DNA of 64,000 bases from Muricea muricata (lineage: Eukaryota > Cnidaria > Anthozoa > Malacalcyonacea > Plexauridae): positions 7,241,290 through 7,305,289 of the forward strand of contig OY979717.1 of the NCBI GenBank assembly GCA_963855995.1. The letters run 5' to 3'. The number at the start of each line of letters is the position of its first letter. The stretch's first letter is position 1. Below are positions 24,601 through 31,031 of this stretch, piece by piece. A program made the translations under genes and the position numbers. Under the pieces are notes generated by a model. It was not told where the DNA came from, did not search any database, and saw only the letters and a program-made list of their open reading frames with translations.

Positions 24601-27600
24601 GAGAACTTTTGACGAAATTCGAGGTTTTTGGTTAGCCGATGAAACACTGTCGCTCATGTTTGATATACTTTCTCAAACGAAACAAAAATCCCAACAAAAA
24701 CTACGTAGTAAACGGTCAAATAAAATATGCTAATTGAGACCGGGATATCCATACCTCCTTCACGGTTATGATTTGCTTTGTTTTAACTTTCTAAACTATT
24801 AATGAGTTTGAGAAATATATATCACACTGTTCTGACACCTCATGCAGTCTGCTATGTTAATAAATTGGAGTTTTGTTTACAATGGATAGCTGTAATAATA
24901 TCAGCGTGTTTCCAATTTAAGCATGATAGTAGTCAAAGAAAAACCATTGATTTATTTTTATAGGCTGTCGGTACAAGTTACGAGACGATCATGGGAATTT
25001 TACCTCTCCGTATTTTCGGCAAAACATTCCCTATGGCGATTTCCAAGTCTGCTCTTGGTCAATAACAGTAAATATATCCAGGAGAATTTCATTGAAATTT
25101 CAAACTCTTGATGTTCCTAACTGTAATGAAAATTATCTTGATATCTATGATGGTAGCAATGACGTTGGATCAACACTTTTAGCAAGACTTTGTGGGGGAA
25201 AGGCTACTTCAGGAAAAACAGTAATGTCGACAATGAATACACTTTATATCGTTTTGAAATCTGGTAACAACTCTGCTTGGTCGAACTCGACGATGGAAAA
25301 TGTTGGCAAGCGCTTGAGATTTCACGCAGAGTATAAAGCTTTTCAATTCGGTAAACGTATTATTATTAATATTTCATATTAACAATTTTCATACCAGTCC
25401 TTCAACATTAGAAGATATTTATTAATTATTATCGAGGTTTACCGTCGACAACACTAAAAACAGAATTAATTTATTTTTATTGCTTTTCATTCTAGATTGT
25501 CGATACACTGAGTTACGAGGTGATCATGGGTCCTTTGGCTCTCCAAATATTCCACTAACCATCTTCTATCCGGATTTTCAAGTCTGCTCCTGGTCAATAA
25601 CAGTAAACACATCCAGGAGAATTTTATTAAAATTTCAAACTCTTGATGTTCCTAACTGTAAAGAAAATTATCTTGTTATTTATGATGGAAGTAGCAGTAA
25701 TACTAATGGATCAACACTTTTAGCAAGATTTTGTGGAAAAAATGCTACTGCAGAAACAACAGTGACGTCGATAAAGAATGCACTTTATATTGTTTTGAAA
25801 TCTGGTAACAACTCCGCATGGTCAAAAAGCTTGGGATTTCACGCGGAATATAAAGATTTTCAATTGGGTAATCAAATTGTGTCATCAATTTTTCGTATAT
25901 CAAACTATTAACAATTTTTACTTTTCACTCCAAACCATATTTATTATCCTCGGTCAGCCTTCATTTACATTCAACACAAATGAAAACTAAATTAAGTAAT
26001 TATTTTTTATTTTTATTGGTTTCTGTTCTAAATTGTCGGCACAAGTTACGAAGGCATCGTGGGTCATTTGCCTCTCCAAATATTCCCCTAACCTTCTCCT
26101 ATCCGGATTTTCAAGTTTGATCTTGATCTTTAACAGTCCGAGATACATCCCATAAAATTTCACTGAAATTTCAAACCCTGAATGTTCCTAACTGTAAAGA
26201 AAATAATCTTGATATTTATGATGGATTCAGCAATAATGGATCAATACTGTTAGCAAGATTTTGTAGAAAAAATGCCACTTCAAGAACAACGGTGACGTAC
26301 AGGATAAATAAATCATACATTGTTCTAAAATCCGGTAACAACCTTGCGAGGAATGATGAAGAATCGTCACAATTTGGATTTTATGCAGAATATCAAGCTT
26401 TTCAATTAGGTATTCTAAATACCACACTAGACCGTACCATATCCTGAAACACATGGGAAGAGGGTTGGAGATTGCCTAGCCTGATACTCGCCAAACTATT
26501 TTTGAAAGTTGTCCTCGAGCATATCGCATTACACATGTTCATTATAGCCTCTCAATTGAATTTTGTGACCAATAAAACGCTCAAATGGCTGCTCCGCCAT
26601 TATTTTGACTAGGAAACGGCGTAAAATAAGGGGAGAAGTTACACTGCTCAATGAAATTAATAATGGTAATAATTTGAAGTTTGCATACTAAGCAGAATCA
26701 ATTGTCATCCTGGCTAAACTAAGGTCTGTGACTGTACCATGGGGCTGGTAACAGTATTTTCGTAAGCTAGTTTGGTCAATATATTTGTTCGTATGAAATG
26801 TGAAATGATTGATTTCGGTGCTGTGAAATGTGTTTTGTTATATGCCAGTGAAGCATGACTCTCAATAAAAAAGGTCTGTGAAATAAGAATAATAGATGTT
26901 GCATGGTTTCGTGAATTGTGACTCGACTGTTCTAGTAAGATAAAAAACTCTTCGGAGGTCTTTCGGATGTCGTCGGAGGTTCCCGCCACTCAAACGCCAA
27001 TCTTGTACCCAGAGTGTATTGAGAAACTGCTTTTTCCTCGCTATGAAACGTTATCCGCACCCCTCCTCCCTTTACCACCCTCCGCTATCACTGTACCGTC
27101 ACTTGTTACATTGTCACTCTAATGGAAGCAATATTTGACAATTATTGGATGAGGCTAAGCGTGATATCAAGATTTATCCAGACCAAAGTCAATCTAGATA
27201 TGGTCTGGAGACTCGACCAGCGCCTTTGTTCTATCTTTTTGTTCGTGTTTATGCAAACTTGTGCACAGTGAAGACAATGAATTTTTGGTATAATGAAGCA
27301 ATCGTCCAATAGCGTTGCCTCGCCGCCGAAGCATTCAACCGTACTATTGAAATATTAATAAGCAAAATTTCAAAAGATTTTGTGCACGGTGAAACCAGCT
27401 CAACATAAAATGATAGCTCATTATAAACGCTTTGAAGTTCGCCGGGTTTCCAGACCATATGTCTGTCAAAGTTATCCGTCGAAGCGAAGCTGAGGCAGAT
27501 AACTTGCAATTGACCGAGTTCTGGATAAATCTTGATATCATGCGAAAGCCGAATTCAATAATTGTTTTATTATACAATTATAATGTATTAATTTATTTTT

Positions 27601-29758
27601 CAGTCGGTTTTCTTTGATGTACCGCAGGTTGCACCGGGTGTTCCAAAAAACCCCAAAAACTATTGAAATCACCTATTGTTAACATTTTAATGCCCTAGCA
27701 CTTGTTAAAAAATTAAAATATCTTTGTAAAGTACGTTTGTTTTGCTAATGGGAATATTGATAAAAACCAAATTGAATAGGCTACAATAACCCATGCATAT
27801 AAAATTTGATTGCATTTAGAATACGCACTCGTAGGCTTAGTTTTTTTGTCTGGCATAAAAATAGTTAACACTGAGTATTACTATTAATTATGACGGTTAT
27901 GTCAATAGTTTATCCACTCGTGGGTTTAATTTAGTGCTAGGCATTGAAATTCTAACAATAGATCATTTTCAATAGTTTTTGGGTTTTTTTGGGACACCCT
28001 GTTATAGGTTATTTACCTTGAATAAATAATTAGATCAAAGTTGTGGAAAAATCTCGACGAATCTCGACTTAAATTTTTAAAGTCAAAAGACTCTGTTAGA
28101 AGACCTCTTCAAAAATAAATTAAGTTAGTTAAATACCTCGAAAGTCGGGATATATGTCATATACAGCCTTCGGACGCTGCGCGTCCTCGGGGGCTGTATA
28201 TGACATACATCCCACTTCTCGGTATTCAACTCTAACATACTTAATCTGCCTTTCGTGCATCAACATTAAACAATTCTAATACATTGCAGATTTCTGCCTT
28301 GGTTTTCGGTTCCTGTTCGTCCTTTTCTTGCAAATAGGCTTCAAAAACTCTCCCCGCTGACAAAGTTGGTCTTTTTGTATTTTTGGCATACTTGTTTCCT
28401 ACGAGTTCATCCAATTGAGCCTCAGAAATAGTTGTGAATCTCGACGAAGACGCCATTACCGTCCCTGCAGAGTGCAGACAATTTTCAATGTCGTTGCAGG
28501 TGACGTGACATTGAGAATTGTCTGCAGGCTAACAACCAATCAAAATTGAGATTGCGTAAGCATTGTATAATAATCAATTTTAATTTTCATAGGGAAATCG
28601 ACATCCACAGAAACAATGCCATTTACAAAACCAACAAACAATACTTTCGATGGTGGAAAAAAGGATTCTCAACACACAAGCAGTGATAACTCTGCATTAT
28701 ATTTATCAATAATTTTCCCAGTTCTTGTAATATTGATAGCACTGGGCGTTGTTGCAGCAATATCAGTTTACCGGAGAAGGTACGTATAATCATGCTGTCG
28801 AGATTAAAATGTCATTCCTCATGCTAAATCCGTCAAGGTTGCTTAATTGTTAATTTAGTAGTGCGATCGGAAAATAACTCCGCGAATTTGTTCGCGCGAC
28901 GCAAAGCGAAAGCAGGTTAAACATGTTTAGCGAAAAAATTCACTGCGAACAAATAGGTATACACTATTCCTACTTTTTTCTGTTCGCGCGAACAAATTCG
29001 TTAAGTGGAAAACAAACTAAAACAGATGTACGACTTTCTTTTCTAAAGAAAAAATGACAACAATAACGCTGGTATCCAAATGGAACAGAAAGCAAACCAA
29101 GATAGAGAAAGGTATGAAAACCTTTCATATTACATAAAGATCTTTTGCCGGAACTCGCCTGTCGCGCGTTTTATCAATTCCGCCATTTTGCGAACTTCGC
29201 TGAAACTAAATCATATAAGCTAAATAAATTTAGCTACACATGCACCATATAATCACAAAACTTCAGATAGTCTTTGTTAAATGACTGCAATTTGTTCGGC
29301 CGGTTTTCATTTTTTCAAAATGCTGTTTCCATTACGCTCACTTTTGAACGTGCTGGCGGAGCGAGTTTTGAAAATGCCCGCGGGCGTAACGAGTTCCAAA
29401 AACAATTGCACCATCCGCCCACGCAACACTTAAAAGCAACATATACGAAACTGAGGTAATATATTGATTCCTAACGCAATCATGTTTTCGCAATGTTCAC
29501 TTTAGGTACACGCATCATACACCATCGTCTTTATCACAAAGTGAAACATCAGCTCCAAGATGCACGTTAAAAGAAACAACAAATCCAATTTATGAGTCAG
29601 AGGTGAATCCACAAGATGGCGATGTAACAGGAACACAAGAAGGGACAGATAATGTTCTTTATGAACCAACAAACGAAACAATGGTAGGAAATCCTATATA
29701 TCAAGGGATTGATGATGACGATGATGATGCAATTTACACAGAGCCAGTAAATCAGTAA
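7218..29758 (+). CDS. Gene 2: ApeC-2xCUB transmembrane receptor, 8 exons
   Basis: Predicted type I membrane protein of 654 aa. Exons are 7218-7293, 20903-21133, 22357-22752, 24964-25350, 25496-25867, 28593-28779, 29049-29111 and 29506-29758, totalling 1965 nt in one frame. Domain order: signal peptide, ApeC in two exons, two CUB domains, stalk and transmembrane helix, tail with NPIY motifs. Intron phases are 1 throughout the ectodomain and 2 in the tail, as in gene 1. A third CUB exon (26032-26409) has decayed and cannot be spliced in. Intron 1 is about 13.6 kb because of nested transposons, which makes the link between exon 1 and exon 2 the least certain join; it rests on matching phase, the leader sequence and synteny with genes 1 and 3. 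Confidence 0.85.
7755..7870. repeat. Dispersed repeat, copy 1 (partner at 26525-26655)
   Basis: Shares GACCAATAAA(A)CGCT, then TGGCTGxxCCGCCA, and a similar tail (ATAxGGxGAxxxGTT...CTGCT) with 26525-26655. The boundaries and type are unknown. Confidence 0.4.
8049..8157. mobile_element. TAATAGCA hairpin MITE, 109 bp
   Basis: Starts TAATAGCATGGCTT and ends AAGCCGTGCTATTA, with a further paired block GGGAGATTAGTGATTAAATG / CATTTAATCACTAATCTCCC. Nearly the whole element folds back on itself. Confidence 0.65.
8163..8448. mobile_element. TAATAGCA-type MITE, 286 bp
   Basis: Ends TAATAGCATAGTTGAC and GTCAACTATGCTATTA are perfect inverted repeats. An inner palindrome (GCGATTAG...CTAATCGC, with GCCCGCTGTAGCGGGC) lies near 8361-8405. 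It sits 5 bp from the related hairpin at 8049-8157. Confidence 0.65.
8753..10338. mobile_element. Long-TIR non-autonomous DNA element, copy A
   Basis: 1586 bp flanked by TA. The ends read CAGTGCGAACCATGG and, inverted, TAGTGCGAACTATGG, and the arms are inverted copies of each other for roughly 650-700 bp (8753-9440 against 9700-10338). A unique centre of about 250 bp lies between. The TA target and CAGTGCG ends suggest a Tc1/mariner or pogo relative. No transposase frame is visible; short open frames in the arms are by-products of the repeat. Copy B at 56806-58381 lies in the opposite orientation. Confidence 0.8.
10339..10839. other. Intron stretch with no recognised content
   Basis: Part of gene 2 intron 1 between two transposons. 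I see no exon or repeat end here. Confidence 0.4.
11028..11195. repeat. Minisatellite in the left TIR (about 30-bp unit)
   Basis: About five or six degenerate copies of a unit close to CACGCGAGGATGTGCGCACT followed by ATCCGATG. The mirrored array is at 19960-20120 in the right TIR. The units are GC-rich against AT-rich surroundings. They create overlapping open frames on both strands that I do not regard as genes. Confidence 0.75.
11458..11778 (-). pseudogene. RING-like zinc-finger frame in the left TIR, interrupted by TAG
   Basis: Counterpart of 19340-19657. From the ATG at 11778 the frame has a CHFC pair, then an in-frame TAG (complement of CTA near 11651), then CCHQGAHCECFRHW and a CGYC pair, the spacing of a RING-type zinc finger. 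After that it differs from the right copy by one base in a T run, shifting the end. Small RING proteins occur in some large DNA transposons and viruses; function here is unknown. The end coordinate is approximate. Confidence 0.5.
12031..12092. repeat. TGAGCA/TGCTCA palindrome cluster 1
   Basis: Densely packed inverted motifs (ATGAGCATCTGCTCAT, CTCATGAG, GAGCACATGCTC). The same cluster recurs at 18115-18165, 18230-18287 and 19027-19090, always at an inner TIR end or between the TIRs. It could be a protein-binding or replication site of the element. Confidence 0.7.
12250..12573 (+). CDS. Small coiled-coil ORF of the Polinton-like element
   Basis: 107 aa from ATG at 12250, rich in Leu, Arg, Lys and Glu with heptad-like spacing (LNLLRLHDLNKRVAEARKR, VEYLKKKRN), so probably a coiled coil. 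It is followed within a few bases by AATAAA, and the LINE poly-T begins 45 bp after the stop. It lies just inside the left TIR. I do not recognise a family. A short structural or DNA-binding protein of the element is possible but unproven. Confidence 0.5.
   Translation: MEENLTRLHIDLNLLRLHDLNKRVAEARKRVEYLKKKRNALYLRKRTVDVQTWMLNNLVDDACRGLKEMRRLRNNQGTMCLYLLCRIDQIEIHHLMKSCSTASNEKL
12907..15822 (-). CDS. LINE ORF2: endonuclease-reverse transcriptase
   Basis: 971-aa polyprotein. An APE-like endonuclease spans about residues 78-286: NVRS near 84, ETW at 111, GRGGGV near 138, GDFN near 226 and SDH at 279-281. The reverse transcriptase spans about 510-790: GPDGIP, LRPISLTP at 573, FLDFSKAFDHIDH at 641 with a catalytic Asp, GVPQGTKLGPIL at 699, and YVDD at 731-734 in place of the commoner YADD. 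The C-terminal thumb and linker follow (EYCCAVWSNSIP, KVQKRVMRIVF). No stop or frameshift is present. It nicks target DNA and copies its own RNA there (target-primed reverse transcription). Confidence 0.95.
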   Translation of the reverse strand: MVSENSFICNDSLSPIINPSRYDPRTQFIKVRITQRLSPNTTRSNHRRTNACLVDIPTSTTASVIGKSNEPCKSSHLPCFLLCNVRSLMPKVDELTATIKVMSPDVVVTTETWLHELHHSNSIHIPGFSLHRRDRPIGRGGGVCVYISNTIPSKRRLDLENPLYECMWIWSRPHRLPRPLSGIMIAAIYNPPDKSSQEQKDIMAYLIDTIDVVCNRYPDCGIAILGDFNKLDASDLTLHHNLKQVVECTTRESSILDLIVTNISKYYYSPVQNAPLGTSDHNIITWVPLSKDSRNHDLGDFPPKKKCAMKLFPKSSIDAFGRWTYRHSWFSNLAESPSPDEMAESLTSDLKSAIDLFFPTKTVRIHNTDKPWMTSSIKQLIVERQRAYYLGTREQFKHIKNKVRKAIAERKETFYRENVCNRSSNPRRWWNLINKLSGRSTNTTTLCYEDEDGNAISGLNLATRLNKFYISVASDILPLDSATLPAFLPAQQELPTISTFEVCGKLSKLNPRKTIGPDGIPNRIWKEFAPELAGPVTKIFNASFSSGLFPKLWKDSYVSPVPKTTPVTCDDDLRPISLTPCISKVQEDFAVKWLIEDVQSEIDPQQFGSLKGSSTTYCLLDMFENWLSSLDQPSQYLRICFLDFSKAFDHIDHNILVRKLLGLGVRRHLILWLCSFLSSRRQAVKFSSFLTEWESTHAGVPQGTKLGPILFVVMINDLALKSPLKANHWKYVDDMSLSEVINIDTPSRLQFDLDQISNWSTSNNMNLNPKKCKEMVICPLQISPDLDSLSINDIPLDRVSSHKLLGLKLMDTLKWNDNSKNIITKASKRIYIIRVLKRSGVPPQDLIHIYLTLIRPVLEYCCAVWSNSIPAYLSEKIEKVQKRVMRIVFPDLHYTDALSVAKCDRLDERRLKLCSKMLSNIKHPNSRLNHLLPPTRQVSTSMNLRNSSCLSLPKCRTDRYKKSFFPAMAYI
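15867..17789 (-). CDS. LINE ORF1: RNA-binding-type protein with a 120-aa repeat
   Basis: 640 aa. The N-terminal 130 residues are a globular domain (LSLCLDGKWSSPGGYAKKF, IVFYGDITAAESARL); residues around 190-270 look coiled-coil; the middle holds two direct repeats of about 120 aa, each with CIVNKP, HEIINE, SYIHDN and GERVRVDIKNH-VNDPNWLNQLPLI; the C-terminus is basic and Asn/Gln-rich. ORF1 proteins usually bind the LINE RNA as an oligomer. No zinc knuckle or RRM is obvious, so the class is not assigned. Confidence 0.85.
   Translation of the reverse strand: MAFGERTNEYMGIIRTGCEAIKKIKTCAERFLLSPDGVSYRLAKYLVADEGKLKWLGSLEDLKSFTELSLCLDGKWSSPGGYAKKFTLKSFEFEQQQFGFVWYRGKQNTIVFYGDITAAESARLILLSMAGNRLNEDSVSTAVGEQPADEPASQVRDSESSSEESPMAACDSFDQGGPNFNTILAAAGECQDECKSEIDGIKLELEILRSQVDALQSVINSQDVYSPNNVDNVINDTMKMQIEICDLNIKNKKLETELCLLSNENRHTIGKLVGRIDSLENTLKCIVNKPVKEHSPGASINQGSIISAELRVDSNEQSIPVREQHEIINETHTGESSSSYIHDNAILITNNNNISFPESVQPHSLPIKAPHQMGERVRVDIKNHPLVNDPNWLNQLPLIENTPNCIVNKPARERSQEARLNQSSIISVEPRADSNVQSIPVCERHEIINEIHEGLSSPSYIHDNVTLILNNNNKPLTETMQPHPPSTKASDQMGERVRVDIKNHLVVNDPNWLNQLPLIGNINSSERKIPTKRNDKSQKYSAATNTHPINTTHTRVKSSSQADLPTDSKNCYERKNQQASQFQPNYLEYQSQNYILNDCEMYQPDFPQRYHYIKDRNFLRARQKERATHLAFVRQMMAYN
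16228..16949 (-). repeat. Tandem 360-bp duplication inside LINE ORF1
   Basis: Units of about 16228-16588 and 16589-16949 align with a fixed 360-bp offset (for example CCAATTGGGGTCATTAAC at 16252 and 16612). The length is a multiple of three, so the frame is kept. The copies differ at many positions, so the duplication predates this insertion. Confidence 0.88.
17860..17940. repeat. Two 41-bp direct repeats near the LINE 5' end
   Basis: CGTCTGTACCATATCAAAAT at 17860 recurs at 17901, each followed by ACAC-GTATA. It could be promoter monomers of the LINE 5' UTR or part of the host element. Confidence 0.55.
18115..18290. repeat. TGAGCA palindrome clusters 2 and 3
   Basis: Two adjacent clusters. 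The second (18180-18287) is a copy of the inner TIR end, from TATAGCTATATTTTGTTAGT through the palindromes, in the same direction as the left TIR. So the element contains an internal partial duplication of its TIR. Confidence 0.65.
18341..18922 (+). pseudogene. C2H2 zinc-finger gene of the Polinton-like element, frameshifted
   Basis: The first ATG of the frame is at 18341 and begins a canonical C2H2 finger (CKFC, then HENEH), followed by an acidic Ser/Glu segment and DPWMPMVEEAM. The frame shifts near 18657, continues to a TAG at 18847-18849 (LPELQKELESIYLQRLQWI, DPVHKKIMETKDAL), and apparently shifts again to a TAA at 18920. AATAAA follows near 18951. Proteins with one N-terminal C2H2 finger and this C-terminal pattern look familiar from invertebrate genomes and large DNA elements; I cannot name the family. 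It is broken here. Confidence 0.65.
19016..20197 (-). repeat. Right TIR of the Polinton-like element
   Basis: Inverted copy of 10937-12102, with the palindrome cluster at 19027-19090, the RING-like frame at 19340-19657 and the minisatellite at about 19960-20120. It ends ACTACT before the GACCAG target duplication. Confidence 0.85.
19340..19657 (+). pseudogene. RING-like zinc-finger frame in the right TIR, interrupted by TAG
   Basis: 105 codons plus a stop from ATG at 19340, open except for one TAG after CHFCFEAI. Downstream are CCHQGAHCECFRHW, RCGYC and a further LCFLCLE pair. The Cys/His order fits a RING-type finger. The same TAG is present in the left TIR copy. Either the gene died before the TIRs were last homogenised, or the two halves are separate short frames. 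Confidence 0.55.
20903..21133 (+). CDS. Gene 2 exon 2: ApeC domain, N-terminal half
   Basis: Reads SWPSGYYSLPKPRSGCP, then WKEGWLRQDLEDN, FHMNASIT, TFC and MWPK before GTAAAA. It is 231 nt, identical in length to the gene 3 counterpart, phase 1 to phase 1. The acceptor (TTTAAAG) has a weak pyrimidine tract. It starts just right of the transposon stack, about 210 bp from the MITE end. Confidence 0.85.
21134..22356. other. Gene 2 intron 2
   Basis: No exon seen. Near 22170-22322 is an A/T-rich segment with repeated CTTAAGTAAA motifs ending GTACTTTACTGAACACTG, which resembles a MITE end without a visible partner. Confidence 0.4.
22357..22752 (+). CDS. Gene 2 exon 3: ApeC domain, C-terminal half
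   Basis: Reads GIYCIYK, SCPWEMVEG, LWDDED, YYCCQT, PFYLLPYGS, CQRVS, YDTEDD, GHHVF and KVYYCYYE. All ApeC landmarks are present. It is 396 nt, phase 1 to phase 1, with acceptor TTATCTTAG and donor G/GTATTA. It is closest to the gene 3 exon at 53081-53476. Confidence 0.92.
22890..23020. repeat. Inverted-repeat MITE, family with copies at 30660 and 62015
   Basis: GGGGGTATATTCATGCATATATTCGTGTTCTGxC is mirrored by CAGAACCTAAATATATGAATATAACCCC, with AAAAGAAATTAGTC arms inside. Edges are approximate. Confidence 0.5.
23074..23183. repeat. Imperfect hairpin, probable MITE
   Basis: AAATATGGAGTCTATGTTCGAGTGGAAAGAACAATATC pairs with GATATTGTTCTTGACACGAGAACATAAAATCCATAT. It lies in gene 2 intron 3. Confidence 0.5.
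23468..24477. mobile_element. Possible 1-kb DNA element with short TIRs
   Basis: TATAATAGATCTGGA at 23468 is matched in inverted form by TCCAGATCTATTATA at 24463-24477. The interior shows no coding frame I recognise. Because the terminal motif contains a palindromic AGATCT, chance pairing is possible. Confidence 0.4.
24964..25350 (+). CDS. Gene 2 exon 4: CUB domain 1
   Basis: Complete CUB domain of about 128 residues in one phase 1-1 exon. Cysteines are in GCRYK, VCSW, NCNEN and RLCGG; LDIYDGS and YIVLKSGNNSA mark the conserved strands. Very similar to the next CUB exon, so the pair arose by exon duplication. Confidence 0.92.
25496..25867 (+). CDS. Gene 2 exon 5: CUB domain 2
   Basis: Complete CUB domain, 372 nt, phase 1-1. 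Landmarks are CRYTELRGDHGSF, VCSWSITV, NCKENYLVIYDGS, FCGK and LYIVLKSGNNSA. Long nucleotide stretches are shared with 24964-25350 and with the dead copy at 26032-26409. Confidence 0.92.
26032..26409 (+). pseudogene. Decayed third CUB exon of gene 2
   Basis: Clear homologue of the two preceding CUB exons across its whole length, with the frame and the final G/GTATT donor kept. The acceptor AG is changed to AA (CTAAATTGTCGG) and two in-frame TGA codons occur at 26118 and 26124. They replace the conserved Cys and Trp codons of the VCSW block. It should be skipped, leaving a two-CUB receptor. Confidence 0.88.
26525..26655. repeat. Dispersed repeat, copy 2 (partner at 7755-7870)
   Basis: Diverged copy of the sequence at 7755-7870, located in the last large intron of gene 2. 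No terminal structure was recognised. Confidence 0.4.
27162..27540. mobile_element. MITE with 21-bp TIRs, 379 bp
   Basis: Begins TGATATCAAGATTTATCCAGA and ends with the matching TCTGGATAAATCTTGATATCA. It lies in gene 2 intron 5. No target duplication was recognised and no protein is encoded. Confidence 0.6.
27632..28003. mobile_element. Mariner-type MITE, about 370 bp
   Basis: The right end reads, inverted, ACAGGGTGTCCCAAAAAAAC beside a TA. The left end reads CACCGGGTGTTCCAAAAAAC. The TIRs extend about 60 bp with CCAAAAACTATTGAAA and TAACAATAG-type blocks in both. The left TA is mutated. Confidence 0.7.
28130..28530. mobile_element. Hairpin-flanked element carrying a Crypton/QRICH1-like fragment
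   Basis: The left hairpin at 28130-28240 pairs GGGATATATGTCATATACAGCC with GGCTGTATATGACATACATCCC around a GC-rich loop. The right hairpin at 28452-28530 pairs GCAGACAATTTTCAATGTC with GACATTGAGAATTGTCTGC. The coding fragment at 28241-28456 lies exactly between. This looks like an element that captured, or kept, a gene fragment. The outer limits are uncertain. Confidence 0.5.
28241..28456 (-). pseudogene. N-terminal fragment of a Crypton/QRICH1-like protein
   Basis: 71 codons: SSSRFTTISEAQLDELVGNK, then AKNTKRPT, FEAYLQEK and a final DARKAD followed by TAA. The pattern of a short Ser-rich start, an S-E-x-x-L-D/E-L motif, K-NTK and F-x-YL-x-EK is typical of the N-terminus of QRICH1/KIAA1958-like proteins, which derive from Crypton tyrosine recombinases and are numerous in marine invertebrates. 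The catalytic region is missing. ATG is at 28454-28456 on the - strand. Confidence 0.55.
28593..28779 (+). CDS. Gene 2 exon 6: stalk and transmembrane helix
   Basis: Ser/Thr/Asn-rich stalk of about 36 residues, then a hydrophobic helix from ALYLSIIFP to VAAISVY and a YRR stop-transfer. Phase 1 in, phase 2 out at AG/GTACGT. The stalk is longer than that of gene 1. Confidence 0.9.
29049..29758 (+). CDS. Gene 2 exons 7-8: cytoplasmic tail
   Basis: Exon 7 (29049-29111, 63 nt) encodes a basic, Asn/Gln-rich linker. Exon 8 (29506-29758) encodes an acidic tail with NPIYES, LYEPTNE, NPIYQG and IYTEPVN, that is two NPxY motifs and two further tyrosines, ending TAA at 29756. Such motifs recruit PTB or SH2 adaptors or drive endocytosis in other receptors; that use here is inferred. 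The sequence differs from the gene 1 tail apart from the NPxY core and exon layout. Confidence 0.87.
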
Positions 29759-29815
29759 AATCAGTAAAGAAGTGACTATATGTTAGCCCAAATGCATCAA
29801 AACCATTTATCTGAA

Positions 29816-29821
29816 AATAAA
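29816..29821 (+). other. Probable polyadenylation signal of gene 2
   Basis: AATAAA about 58 nt after the gene 2 stop codon. Confidence 0.6.
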
Positions 29822-31031
29822 TAACCTGGATAGCTTTTCTTGTATACCTTCAAAAATCGTGGCTATACTTTTGATGTCGAACACCCGATTCTTAGGTCCA
29901 CTAATATATAGGCGTCTGAACGAGAAGCGCAATCGAAGCAGCTGTATGCCTGTATCCGAGCAATTTGCACTGTGCTTGACTTAACATTCAAATTGAAGTA
30001 GTAAACATATACAGCAGCGGATATTTTCTCCATATTTACCGATTTGGGGTCGTCAGTTAATGGCATACGTTGTCCCAAGGATCGGGTGTTCGACTCAATG
30101 TCCTGACTTTTGTTGGTATAATAACACTATCTGGGTTATCTATTTTCAGATCAATGATGTAAACTCATTGAATGTACGTATTAATTATTATTTGAAAACC
30201 GGCTACTTTAATTACCGAATGCGACTTATAGAAACAAGTGCGAATGGTTTTAAAATTTGATAAGGACTTAAAATGGGTTATAGCCTTTACGTTTGGCTGT
30301 TTTTTTGACACTAGTCTTAGTAATCTACCATTAGTTAGCTATAGAAATAAATTTTTCGTGAAGCTAAGATCAAGACGGGGAGCCTGATTATTAAACATGT
30401 TCAGCGGGGTAGCCCCTCAAAAATAAACGCGTATAATGACATTAAAGGAAGAAAACATTACAAGAGATTTTGAAGAGCAAGCATGCATACCCAACGTCAA
30501 TGTCATTGAACTTTCATCATGGAACTTCCATCTGATAGAAGTCAAAATTTGTTTAGTTGATATGATATTTGATTTATTGAATACTTTTTTCACTGTGGTA
30601 TAAAGTATAAAGTACATAAGTTAGAAAGGTTATCGCCATGGGTGTAACTGAAGCTTCGGTGGAGGTGCAGGAGCTCATTCATATATTCGAGTTCTGCCCA
30701 ACGAACCTCTTTTGTTATCCTGTCGATTTCAAAAGAAATTCGTCAGGAAGAACGTGAATATCTGAATAAACATGTACCCCTCTCTGATTATGGCCACACG
30801 TCTCCGTGGTAACTTTGCTGCAATATTTGGCAACCAGTCAATGGTCCCCTTTAACATATTGCATTTTTGGTTATGTTTTGTTGGTTTTAAAAACGATTTA
30901 CTTACCAATATATATATTTGTCTCTGACTATTTACTTCAGAATTTCGCTCAAACTTTTGCCATGCTAATAAAAATCAATATTATCTTTTATACTTGCGCC
31001 ATCAATCCCTATACAAGAGCCGTCCACTATA
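29822..31031. other. Intergenic stretch after gene 2
   Basis: No gene recognised. It contains a short inverted-repeat element at about 30660-30780. Small open frames here are not supported by any domain or splice pattern. Confidence 0.4.
30660..30780. repeat. Inverted-repeat MITE, second copy of the 22890 family
   Basis: TTCATATATTCGAGTTCTGCCCAACGAA pairs with TTCGTCAGGAAGAACGTGAATATCTGAATAA, with GATTTCAAAAGAAATT inside as in 22890-23020. Confidence 0.5.
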
